From Leucobacter musarum subsp. musarum (GTDB taxonomy: Bacteria > Actinomycetota > Actinomycetes > Actinomycetales > Microbacteriaceae): DNA of 64,000 bases. The stretch lies in assembly GCF_001273845.1 (NCBI RefSeq), contig NZ_JHBW01000087.1, positions 558,001 to 622,000 of the forward strand. Direction: 5' to 3'. The position numbers were made by a program, and so were the translations under genes. Numbering within the stretch: position 1 is the stretch's first letter; each line of letters starts with the position of its first letter. Shown one piece after another: positions 55,028 through 63,722 of the stretch. The notes under the pieces are model-generated. The model was not told where the DNA came from. It worked only from the letters and a program-made list of their open reading frames with translations, and ran no database searches.

Positions 55028-56050
55028 ATGCAGGCATCACAGCGAACTCCGCAGCGCATCCAGCTCATCACCGATGTTCCCGTGTGCTGGGAAGATCCGC
55101 ACACCTTGCGCTGGGGGTTCGAACGCGCTGTCGCCCGACTCCACTCCCCCAGCGCCGGCCAGCAGCGGTTCGTAAGTGCGCTCCGTCGCGGAGTGGATGC
55201 GGACCGGCTCAACATCGAGGCGATGATGGTCGGGGCCACCCTCACAGATGCGCGCGCCGTGATCGACGCGCTTGCACCGGTGACCGTCGCTGTCGAGACC
55301 GTCGCTGTCGAACCCGTCACAGACGGGGCAGAGGTGCAGACCCCGAGCGCTGACGCACGCAAGCTCCAACCGAGCGCCCTCAGAGCTGTCGTGTGCCAGG
55401 GCGCCCGCCCCTCACCTGCACTGAAGTTCGGGTTGCTCGCGTGTGGGGTGCGCATGATCGCAGAATCCGAAGGAATCGACGATTCGAACTGGCTCAGAAA
55501 CCCCTACGCCGGAGTCGGTGGGGCATCTGACCGGAAGACCGCAATCGCGCACGCCGACACGGCAAGGGAGGCAGACCTCGCCGTTATCGTCGAACGATAC
55601 TGGGATCCACTCGCGCGCGCCGATCGATGGGCGATGCGCGGCATTCCGCATTTGCTGGTTCGCTTTACTGATCGCGCTGTCGTCGTCGGCCCGCTCATCG
55701 TTGCTGGCCGCGGGCCCTGCCATACGTGTTTGACGCTGCACCGCGTCGCAGCCGACGGCGCCACTGCCGCCTTAGCCGCCCAGCTTTCCGCGTCTGCAGT
55801 TGCGAGCGAGCGCGGCGACGCCGCAGTGCTGGCGGCCGCGCACATTGCCGACTACGTGCGCCGTTGGCTCGCGCACGACCCGTCAGTGCATCTGACCCAG
55901 ACGCGTATCACCAGCCCCGAGGCCCTGCACCAGGCCAGCATCGATATCGAAACGGTTTCCGCCCATCCCGAGTGCCTCTGCACGACGTCGCCGATCTCGG
56001 CAACCGCTTCGCGGGGTCGTGATGCACCGCGAGAGGCCATCAGCGAATAA
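55028..56050 (+). CDS. orphan E1-like/cyclodehydratase-type (TOMM-like) protein
   Basis: 340 residues. The N-terminal half has a winged-helix-like start (VCWEDPHTLRWGFE) and a Rossmann-like middle. The C-terminal half has VVVGPLIVAGRGPCHTCLTL and a late ECLC, giving a four-Cys zinc site (Cys231, Cys234, Cys316, Cys318), as in ThiF/E1 and the C-protein of azol(in)e cyclodehydratases. No ATP-binding GGxGxxG motif is seen, and no YcaO, oxidase or precursor peptide gene lies nearby. It is likely a conserved actinobacterial housekeeping relative and not part of a peptide cluster. Confidence 0.7.
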   Translation: MQASQRTPQRIQLITDVPVCWEDPHTLRWGFERAVARLHSPSAGQQRFVSALRRGVDADRLNIEAMMVGATLTDARAVIDALAPVTVAVETVAVEPVTDGAEVQTPSADARKLQPSALRAVVCQGARPSPALKFGLLACGVRMIAESEGIDDSNWLRNPYAGVGGASDRKTAIAHADTAREADLAVIVERYWDPLARADRWAMRGIPHLLVRFTDRAVVVGPLIVAGRGPCHTCLTLHRVAADGATAALAAQLSASAVASERGDAAVLAAAHIADYVRRWLAHDPSVHLTQTRITSPEALHQASIDIETVSAHPECLCTTSPISATASRGRDAPREAISE

Positions 56051-56053
56051 CGC

Positions 56054-57754
56054 CTAACCCCCTGCGGCGACCATTCCGGCTTCAGCGATGAATCGTGAGG
56101 GCTGGCGTCTCGATCGCGCACCGCCCGCAACGCCCGAGAGCCTCAACAGGTCGCGCGCTCGGGTAAAGGCGACATAGCAAAGTCGACGTTCCTCATCGAT
56201 GGCGTCTTCGGTGTCCGAGTGCGCGATCGGCAGCAATCCCTCGCTCAGCCCGACCACGTGCACGAGCGACCATTCCAGACCCTTTGCCGCGTGGATCGCG
56301 CTCAGGGTGACCGCTTCGACGGTGGGTTCGTGCTGCATCCGCTGGCGCGCGAGCAACTCCTCGCTGAACTCGCGAATACTCGTGCCCGGGGGCATTTCGT
56401 CGACCAGGCCGAGCAGGGCTCCGAGCGCCTCCCACTTCTCCCGTTGCGCAGCACCCTCCGGTGCTTTGGCGCTCCACCCACCCGAGCGCAGCACGTCGCT
56501 GACGATCTGGAAGAGCGGCCGGTCATCAGCCACTTTCGCCTCGCCGCGAATGAGCATGACGGCCTGCCGCACGTCGGCGCGTTCGAAAAACCGCTGGGCA
56601 CCGTGCACGCGGGAGCTGATCTCGAACTGGCGCAGTGCCTCCTCGATCCGCGCCGATTGCGCATTCGTGCGATACAGCACGGCGATCTCTGAGGCCGGCG
56701 TCCCCGAACGAATTGCTGCGGCGATCGACCCGGCAACGGCCGCGGCCTCGTCGTGTTCGGTGGCAAACCATTCGAATGTCGGCGCGGCCACGCCGCGACC
56801 CGCTGCATCGTCACGAGCGGCTCGCAGGGTGAGCGCCCCGGGGCGATCGCGCATCAAGCGGTTGGCAATACGCACCACCGGCTCCGTGGATCGATAGTTT
56901 CGTTCCAGGCGGATCTCGCGCGCCCGAGGGTACTCGCTGCGGAATCGCAGCAGGTACCCGCTCGACGCCCCGGCGAACGAGTAGATCGTCTGGCTCGCAT
57001 CGCCCACGACGCACAGATCGTCACGGTCGCCGAGCCACACTTTGAGGAGCGCGTGCTGCAGCGGCGAGACGTCCTGGTATTCGTCGACGGTGAAGAACCG
57101 GTAGCGCTCGCGCACCTGGAGCGCGGCCCGCGGCTCAGCTTCCAGCATGCCGGTCATGAGCACCAGCACGTCTTCGAAGTCGATCTGCCGTCGTTGTTCG
57201 AGCAGCGACGTGTAGCCCCGGTGCACGTCGAGAAGCTGTTCGGCGGTCAAGCCTTGCGGCACGGGTCTGCGATCGAGGCGCTCGGCATAGGCATCGATGC
57301 TCAACATGCTGGTCTTGCGCCACTCGATCTCGGAGGCCACGTCGCGAAGCGCCTCACCCCCGAGTCGGAAGCCGAGCGATTCGACGGTCTGCGACAGCGC
57401 CGCCACTTTGCCGGGCAGCATCTGCGGTGCCGCGCCGCCGACCAGTTGCGGCCAGAAATGGTTCAATTGCGCGAGTGCGGCGCCGTGAAAGGTCTGCGCG
57501 CGCACGCCTTCGGCACCCAAGCCGCGAAGTCGCCCCTGCAACTCCCCCGCGGCCTTGCGGGTGAACGTCACCGCGAGCACCCGTTCCGGGTCGTACGCGC
57601 CCGTCCGCACGCCGTAGGCGATGCGATGCGTAATCGCGCGCGTCTTACCTGTGCCCGCACCGGCGAGCACAGCGACCGGCCCGCGCAGGCTCTCGGCGAT
57701 CTCTCGCTGCTCTGGGTCGAGCGCATCGAGGATCGCGTCAGCGTCAGTGCTCAC
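56054..57754 (-). CDS. UvrD2-like superfamily 1 DNA helicase, short form
   Basis: 566 residues. Motif I LAGAGTGKTRAITHR, motif II VDEYQDVSPLQ, GDASQTIYSFAGA, LERNYRST, AIHAAKGLEWSLVHV and YVAFTRARDLL are all present, so it should be an active 3'-5' helicase. Mycobacterial UvrD2 is about 700 residues with a C-terminal HRDC domain; that part is missing here. The 5' end overlaps nudC by 11 bp. Confidence 0.92.
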   Translation of the reverse strand: MSTDADAILDALDPEQREIAESLRGPVAVLAGAGTGKTRAITHRIAYGVRTGAYDPERVLAVTFTRKAAGELQGRLRGLGAEGVRAQTFHGAALAQLNHFWPQLVGGAAPQMLPGKVAALSQTVESLGFRLGGEALRDVASEIEWRKTSMLSIDAYAERLDRRPVPQGLTAEQLLDVHRGYTSLLEQRRQIDFEDVLVLMTGMLEAEPRAALQVRERYRFFTVDEYQDVSPLQHALLKVWLGDRDDLCVVGDASQTIYSFAGASSGYLLRFRSEYPRAREIRLERNYRSTEPVVRIANRLMRDRPGALTLRAARDDAAGRGVAAPTFEWFATEHDEAAAVAGSIAAAIRSGTPASEIAVLYRTNAQSARIEEALRQFEISSRVHGAQRFFERADVRQAVMLIRGEAKVADDRPLFQIVSDVLRSGGWSAKAPEGAAQREKWEALGALLGLVDEMPPGTSIREFSEELLARQRMQHEPTVEAVTLSAIHAAKGLEWSLVHVVGLSEGLLPIAHSDTEDAIDEERRLCYVAFTRARDLLRLSGVAGGARSRRQPSRFIAEAGMVAAGG

Positions 57755-58751
57755 GGATGTCCTGTGGGGTGCGGTCGTCGCCCTCGGCCACCCATCGATC
57801 GATCATCCAGCGGGCGATGGACAGCGGCATCGGCAGCGTCAGATCGGGAGCGGGATGCTGCAACTCCGCGCGGGTGAACCACCGCAGCTCGGAGATTTCG
57901 GCCGGGTCGGCGACCAAGTGCTGCGGGTCGGCCCCGGAGGCGAGCCGCGCTCGGAATCCCAGCATGAGTGAGCGCGGGAAAGGCCATGGCTGCGAGGTCA
58001 CGTACGTGATGTCGTCGAGCCGCACGCCCGACTCCTCGAATACTTCGCGGGCGACGGCTTGTTCAAGTGATTCGCCGGCTTCGACGAAACCGGCGAGCAG
58101 TGAGAAGCGTCCGGTTTCCCAGAGCGCATTCGAGCCCAGCAGGATTCGGTCTTCGTGCTCGATCAACACAATGACCGCGGGGTCGGTACGCGGAAAGTGC
58201 TCCCCGCCACGCGCGTCGAGCCGGGCCCAGCCGCCTTGCACCGGCGCGGTCAGTGAACCGTCGCGCGGAGAGAAACGCCCGGATTCATGCCAGCGGAGCA
58301 GCGCCGACGCGACCCCGATCGCCTCACGTTCGGCATCGGACAATCGAGCCCCGATAAGGAATGGGTGTACCCACTGCGCCTCGGGGTGACCGGTCGGCGA
58401 CTCGGGAGCAGCTTCGCCCGCCTCCACCGTCTCCCCCGAGCCCTGCGCAGGAATCGCCCGCGCGAATACCGGAGCTCCGTCGATTCGCCCGACATAGACG
58501 TCGGGAGTCGATTCAGGGGCCCGGGTGTGGGTCTCGTTCTCCGCCGCCCCGGGAACATCGAGTGCGCTCGGCACGGACCACGCGATTGCAACCGACTCGT
58601 TCGTGTCGATGACCGGAATCTCGACACCGCGCATCATCAGGAGTCGTGCGGATGGATCCGACATCGCGGAGCGCAGCAGTTCCGGGTCGAGACGCGTGGC
58701 AGCGTCACGATCGAGCGCTCCGCTCGCCAGTGGTGGCCGATCCGAGGTCAT
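57744..58751 (-). CDS. nudC: NAD+ diphosphatase NudC-like, zinc site lost
   Basis: 335 residues. Hydrolyses NAD(H), and in E. coli de-caps NAD-RNA. The Nudix box (LLAGFVEAGESLEQAVAREV continuing to FEESGV) and the NudC signature SQPWPFPRS are intact. The zinc-ribbon region between them and the N-terminal domain has no Cys at all: where NudC has two CxxC pairs, this protein reads APVQGGWARLDARGGEHFPR. ATG with GAGGGG upstream. Overlaps uvrD2. Confidence 0.9.
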   Translation of the reverse strand: MTSDRPPLASGALDRDAATRLDPELLRSAMSDPSARLLMMRGVEIPVIDTNESVAIAWSVPSALDVPGAAENETHTRAPESTPDVYVGRIDGAPVFARAIPAQGSGETVEAGEAAPESPTGHPEAQWVHPFLIGARLSDAEREAIGVASALLRWHESGRFSPRDGSLTAPVQGGWARLDARGGEHFPRTDPAVIVLIEHEDRILLGSNALWETGRFSLLAGFVEAGESLEQAVAREVFEESGVRLDDITYVTSQPWPFPRSLMLGFRARLASGADPQHLVADPAEISELRWFTRAELQHPAPDLTLPMPLSIARWMIDRWVAEGDDRTPQDIREH

Positions 58752-58865
58752 GAGTTCCCCTCTCGTGCGCGGCCCCCGGCGACCGGGGATCGCGTCGCTG
58801 CTTAGAGTTGCCAGCGGGCTGCGACTCGGTGCGCGTGGCGCAGCGGCATGACCGTCGCGCGTGCA

Positions 58866-58871
58866 TACCCT
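58866..58871 (+). promoter_or_regulatory. -10 element of the APH-fold gene, leaderless spacing
   Basis: TACCCT, six bases, then ATG 58878. Confidence 0.5.
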
Positions 58872-58877
58872 GAGTAC

Positions 58878-60197
58878 ATGGCCAGCATCCCTTTCACTCT
58901 AGCCGCGCTGTCGACCTCAGCGGTGCCGGGACTCACGGTGTTCGGCGTCCGCGAGTATGAAAACGACGATACGTTCGTCGCAGCGGTGGTCGTCACGGAG
59001 GATGCCGAGTTGCTCGTGCGGGTGCCGCGCACTCAGCACGCGGAGGTGCAACAGTCTGCTGAGCTGCTGGGACTCGCGGCGCTCACCGACGGGCCGCGCA
59101 GTCGCCTGCCGTTCGCTGTGCCGACCACGATGGGGTTGACCCGAGCCGGCGATTCTCGCGCGGTCGTGACCACGCACCTCGATGGTGCGCGGTTCTCGAC
59201 CGGTGATCTCACCGACGACGCGATTTTGCTCGGCCCGATCGCCGAGGCCATCGCTGCCATCCATGAACTTCCGATCACGGTGGCACAGAACGGGGGCCTG
59301 CCGGTGCGCACCGCAACCGATCTGCGCCTGCTCGCGACGCGCCTCGTCGATCGCGCCGACGCCACGCGATTGCTGCCGGAGACCGTGCGTCGCCGGTGGA
59401 CGCACGTGCTCGAGACGGCGGACCTCTGGGACTTCACTCCGACGATGGTGCACGGTTCACTCGATGCCGAGCTCATGCGCGTGGACGACGACCGGATCAC
59501 CGCCGTGCTGGGGTGGTCGGAGTTGGCCGTCGGCGATCCCGCGTCAGATCTCGCCTGGTTGCTCGAGGGAAGCTCCGACGTGCTCGATGCGGTCATCGCA
59601 CGCTATGCGCGCGCGCGAAACAGCGAGTCGCTGGCCCACCTGCGGGCCCGAGCGGCGCTCTACCACGAGCTTGAGGTCGCGCGATGGCTGCTCCACGGCA
59701 CCGAATCGCATGATCAGGCCGTCATCGATGATGCCGTGACGATGCTTGACCGTCTGGTGGGCACGGGCGGCGCGCTCGGCGCCGCGTTCACCGCGGCGGT
59801 TGCGGCGGCACCGCTCGACGCCGCCGAGGTCATCGCACTGCTCTCGCAGACGCCGATCATCGACGAGGCGCACTCCGATACTGCGGCGTTCGAGGGTCTC
59901 GATGAGGATCGCATGTTCGGCGTCGACACCGACTTCATCGAGCCGCTCACCGAACCCGGCGACGCCGCCGACTCAAGGGATTCGAACACGACGGATGGCA
60001 CCGCGACCGACACCGAATTCGGCACCGACACCGCAGCAACGGGCACCGATGCGAACGCGACTGACGTGATCAAGGGCATCACCGACGTGATCGATCCTCT
60101 CCCCGCGAGCGGGTGGGCCGCAGCCGATAGTGATCATGACGCGCAGCTCACGGCCCCGATTGACGACGACGATCTCCCTGCGGGCCCGCCGCGGTAG
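58878..60197 (+). CDS. APH-fold protein with degenerate kinase site
   Basis: 439 residues. The first 300 residues follow the aminoglycoside/choline kinase fold, ending with GDPASDLAWLLEG. The catalytic HGD reads His192-Gly-Ser194 and the metal-binding IDW reads Leu211-Gly-Trp, so phosphotransfer seems unlikely. The last 120 residues are acidic and Thr/Asp/Ala-rich. It sits alone on the plus strand between nudC and adnB. Mycobacteria have a potassium-channel gene at this position. Confidence 0.78.
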   Translation: MASIPFTLAALSTSAVPGLTVFGVREYENDDTFVAAVVVTEDAELLVRVPRTQHAEVQQSAELLGLAALTDGPRSRLPFAVPTTMGLTRAGDSRAVVTTHLDGARFSTGDLTDDAILLGPIAEAIAAIHELPITVAQNGGLPVRTATDLRLLATRLVDRADATRLLPETVRRRWTHVLETADLWDFTPTMVHGSLDAELMRVDDDRITAVLGWSELAVGDPASDLAWLLEGSSDVLDAVIARYARARNSESLAHLRARAALYHELEVARWLLHGTESHDQAVIDDAVTMLDRLVGTGGALGAAFTAAVAAAPLDAAEVIALLSQTPIIDEAHSDTAAFEGLDEDRMFGVDTDFIEPLTEPGDAADSRDSNTTDGTATDTEFGTDTAATGTDANATDVIKGITDVIDPLPASGWAAADSDHDAQLTAPIDDDDLPAGPPR

Positions 60198-60206
60198 CGA
60201 GACGTT

Positions 60207-63200
60207 TCACACTGGCGACGGCGCCTCCGCGACGTCGCCGGCGTGAAGCCGCGCTGCGGCGTCGAGCCAGATCTGCTCGAGTTCCGGCAGACTGCGAAGC
60301 GCGCCGCCGGTGAGTTCGACTCCCTCGGCGACGTAGAACAGTGCGACATCGATCTGATCGGGTTCGATGCCTGCCCACTGCGCATACGCGTGCCGATACA
60401 GGTCGAGCTGGAAGAACCGCGATGCGCGTTCGGCTTCCGTGCGTGGTGAGCGACCAGACTTCCAGTCGACGACCTCGACCCGGCCGTCATCGTGCGCATA
60501 CACGGCATCCAGTTTGCACACGAGTGTGCGCCCGGCGAACGGCAGCGTCACCTCCTGTTCGACGGCGATCGGGGTGAGCGGCGCCCACCGCGACTGCTCG
60601 AAGCGCTCGATGAGTGGTGCGAGCTCGGCCGCGTCTGGATCGGTCTCTTGCGGGTCGGCGTCGAGCGAGCGACCCTGGTCCCAGACGAGGTCATCGAGCC
60701 CGACGAGTGCCAGTTCGGTGCCGCGCGCCGTGGTGGCGCGTCGCTCGACCCACTCGTGGAATCGGTTGCCCACTCGGGTGCGGCGATACGGGCGCTGCGG
60801 AATCGGACGCAGTCTCGCGCGTTCTGCGGCCCGCGGATCTTCGACGAATTCGTGGAATGTCGACGCGGTCAGTCGTTCTGCGGGTGGCGCCACCGCGGCC
60901 ATCCCCCGTTCGGTCGCTGCACGTTCGGCGAGCAGCAGACGAACTGCGGGGTCGATGTCGTCGGCGTCTTCCGGGCTCCCCGCAACCGTTCCCGCTGACG
61001 TGCCACGCGTATTCGCATCGTTCACGTCGCGCGCACCGCTCGCATCGCGCGTATCTGCAGCGTCGAGCGCCGCACGCACTCGGTCAGCAGCGGCGAGCAC
61101 GGCCGGCGTTCGCGTTCCGAGCGGGTCGAGCGGCCACTGCAGCGTGAGCTCCTCGCGTTCGCTCGGATCCGCGTCGTGTTGGGATTCCACGGGAAGCCCG
61201 GCCAGCAGGCCGGCATCGACGAGCTCGACCATGAACGGTGACGGGGTGCGCGGCCGGATCTGACCGCCCCAGAACGAACCGGTGAGCAGCAATCGATCGG
61301 CGGCGCGCGTGACGGCGACGTAGGCCAGCCTCCGCTCCTCATCGAGGTGACGCACTTTCAACGCCTCGCGATACTCCGCGATGCGGTCGCGGAGCTCCTG
61401 CTGCGTCTCCGAGATGCGCCAGTTCAGCGAGGGTCGCGCCGACGCATCACCTCGCAACTCGTCAGGAATCTGGCCCGTGCGCAGCCACCCGGCACCCGTG
61501 CGCGCGGAGCCTGGAAACTCTCCGGTGACGAACCGGGGAACAGCGACCAAATCCCACTCCAGCCCTTTGGACCCGTGCGCGGTGATGAGCTGCACGGTGC
61601 CTGGAGCGGGAGCGGCAACGTGCTCGGCAGCGTCGTCGTTCTCTGTAGCGCGTTCGATCCATTCGAGCAGCGATGGCAGCGTGCCGATCGTGTCGATCGC
61701 AAGGTAACCCTCGACCAGCGCGGTGAACGCATCGAGGTTGGCGTGCGCCGCTGAGCTGCCGGCATGCGGGCCGGCTTCATTGGCGTCGAGTTCGATATCA
61801 ATGCGCAACGCGTGCACGGTCGCGCCGATCAGTTCAGCAATACTGCCGCCGACGCTCTGACGCAACGCGGCGAGCATGCGCCCAGCATCGCGCATGCGCT
61901 CTCGACCGACTGCGCTGATGTTCGACAGCGCGCGGTGATCGAGTCCACGCATGCCGGCGATCTGGTCGAGCGCGTCGATGAGGGTGTACGTGCGGTCGGG
62001 GTCAGGGAGCACCTGGTCGGGCGCACGCTCTTCGGGAGTCAAGGGGCGCTGCGTCACGTCACGCTCCCCGAACCATCGCGCGGCTTCCCGAAGCCCGGCG
62101 ATGTCGGCAACTCCGATGCGAAAGCGGGGGCCGGTCAGCAACCGGATGAGCTCGCCACCGGCGTCTGCATACCAGAGGCATCGCAGCGCACTGACCACGT
62201 CGGTGACCTCGGGGGTCGATAGCAGGCCGCCGAGACCGACGATGCGCGCCGGCACGCCGACCTCCGCGAGTGCGGCGGCGAACGCCGCCATCGACCCGCG
62301 CGTGCGGAAGATCACCGCGGCTGTGGGAAGTTCGCCGTGCGCTTCGACGTGCTGCAACCGTGCGTCGCGCATCCATTCGGCGACCGCAACACGTTCCTCG
62401 TGCACGGTCTCGGGATATCGCCATTCCACGCCGCCGCTTCCGGCTCCGGGCCGAGGCGCCAGCACCGGGACGTCAATGAGCGATTCGGCAGCGAGCGGCC
62501 GCGCAATGGCGTTCGCGATATCGAGCACAGTTTTCGGGTTGCGCCAGCTTGTGGAGAGCGTCAGGGTCGCCGGTTCCGACCGCAAAGCCCTCTCCGGTTC
62601 GTGGCGGTCTGCCCCGTCGACCTTCCGCGGAGCAAAATCGGCATGGAATGATTGCAGACCCTCAGCGGAGGCGCCGCGCCATCCGTAGATGGACTGATGC
62701 GGGTCACCGACGGCCATGACCGACCCTCCCGAAAAAATTCGTGAGAGGAAGCGCGTCTGGCCGACCGACGTGTCTTGCACTTCATCGAGCAGCACCACGC
62801 GGTGCCGACGGCGAAGCACTCGCCGTGCCTCTCGCGACTGCTCGATCGCCTCGGTGGCAAGCGCCAACTGGTCGGGGAACTCGATGACCCCGCGCTGTTG
62901 TTTCTCAGCGGCATACGCTCGAGCCAGGCGTGTGATGAGCGGGGTTTCGGCAAGGCTCGCCACGGCGTCTCGCACCGGTGCGTACTGCTTGCCGCTCGGC
63001 TCGCGCCCGATCTCGTTCTCGTTGTACGGGAGGTGAATGACCCGCCTGAATTCTTCGACCACTCGGTCGACACGGTCAAGCGAGGTGAGGTTGTCCGCGA
63101 CCGCGTGGTCGAGTGCGAGCAAGTGGCGAACCAGTTCAGGCACCCGCAACTCGCTGTCGATGAGCGCAGGGTCGTGACTCGTGAGCACGACCTCGCGTGC

Positions 63201-63722
63201 GATGCGCCAGGCCGTCGCTTCATCGATCACCGATGCTCCCGGAGCTACTCCGGCAGCGATGCCGAATTCTTGCAGCACCCCGGCTGCGAACGCGTTGTAG
63301 GTGCTGACCTCTGGAATCTCGAGCCCGTCGGCGAGCAGTGCTTGGAGTTCACCGGCCCGCTCGATTTCACCGGGTTCGAGGGTTCCGCGTTCCTCGGAGT
63401 CGCGCAATCGCTCCGCAAACACCGCCAGGCGCAGTGAAATGCGCTCGCGCAGCTCACCGGCGGCCTTCCGGGTGAACGTGAGGCCCAGCACCTCGTCGGG
63501 GGCGGCGAGGCCATTCGCCACGAGCCAGACGACGCGATTGGCCATCGTCTCGGTCTTGCCGCTGCCGGCGCCCGCGACGACCAGCGTCGAACTGCCGAGC
63601 GGGTGCTCGATCACGCCGCGTTGCTCGGCCGTCGGCACCAGTGGAGTCGACGGCGGTACCGCGAGAATTTCAGCGATGCGGGTCGCGGAGAACACCGGTT
63701 CGCGTTGTGCATCAGCGGTCAT
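60207..63722 (-). CDS. adnB: AdnB-like helicase-nuclease subunit
   Basis: 1171 residues. UvrD-like helicase with Walker A VVAGAGSGKTETM (about 48-60), LLDEVQDTSVGQTRFL, GDPHQSIYGWRGAS, TAHGSKGLEWDLVAV and VAVTRAADRLLLTG, then a RecB-type nuclease domain near the C-terminus (CKLDAVYAHDD, VEVVDWKSG, QLDLYRHAYA). AdnAB resects double-strand breaks in actinobacteria in place of RecBCD/AddAB. Its start overlaps the adnA-like gene by 4 bp. Assignment as AdnB and not AdnA rests on gene order. Confidence 0.92.
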   Translation of the reverse strand: MTADAQREPVFSATRIAEILAVPPSTPLVPTAEQRGVIEHPLGSSTLVVAGAGSGKTETMANRVVWLVANGLAAPDEVLGLTFTRKAAGELRERISLRLAVFAERLRDSEERGTLEPGEIERAGELQALLADGLEIPEVSTYNAFAAGVLQEFGIAAGVAPGASVIDEATAWRIAREVVLTSHDPALIDSELRVPELVRHLLALDHAVADNLTSLDRVDRVVEEFRRVIHLPYNENEIGREPSGKQYAPVRDAVASLAETPLITRLARAYAAEKQQRGVIEFPDQLALATEAIEQSREARRVLRRRHRVVLLDEVQDTSVGQTRFLSRIFSGGSVMAVGDPHQSIYGWRGASAEGLQSFHADFAPRKVDGADRHEPERALRSEPATLTLSTSWRNPKTVLDIANAIARPLAAESLIDVPVLAPRPGAGSGGVEWRYPETVHEERVAVAEWMRDARLQHVEAHGELPTAAVIFRTRGSMAAFAAALAEVGVPARIVGLGGLLSTPEVTDVVSALRCLWYADAGGELIRLLTGPRFRIGVADIAGLREAARWFGERDVTQRPLTPEERAPDQVLPDPDRTYTLIDALDQIAGMRGLDHRALSNISAVGRERMRDAGRMLAALRQSVGGSIAELIGATVHALRIDIELDANEAGPHAGSSAAHANLDAFTALVEGYLAIDTIGTLPSLLEWIERATENDDAAEHVAAPAPGTVQLITAHGSKGLEWDLVAVPRFVTGEFPGSARTGAGWLRTGQIPDELRGDASARPSLNWRISETQQELRDRIAEYREALKVRHLDEERRLAYVAVTRAADRLLLTGSFWGGQIRPRTPSPFMVELVDAGLLAGLPVESQHDADPSEREELTLQWPLDPLGTRTPAVLAAADRVRAALDAADTRDASGARDVNDANTRGTSAGTVAGSPEDADDIDPAVRLLLAERAATERGMAAVAPPAERLTASTFHEFVEDPRAAERARLRPIPQRPYRRTRVGNRFHEWVERRATTARGTELALVGLDDLVWDQGRSLDADPQETDPDAAELAPLIERFEQSRWAPLTPIAVEQEVTLPFAGRTLVCKLDAVYAHDDGRVEVVDWKSGRSPRTEAERASRFFQLDLYRHAYAQWAGIEPDQIDVALFYVAEGVELTGGALRSLPELEQIWLDAAARLHAGDVAEAPSPV

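Noticed and set aside
55028-56050. Azoline-peptide (TOMM) biosynthetic cluster
   Set aside because: No YcaO, dehydrogenase, transporter or precursor peptide nearby; neighbours are housekeeping genes.
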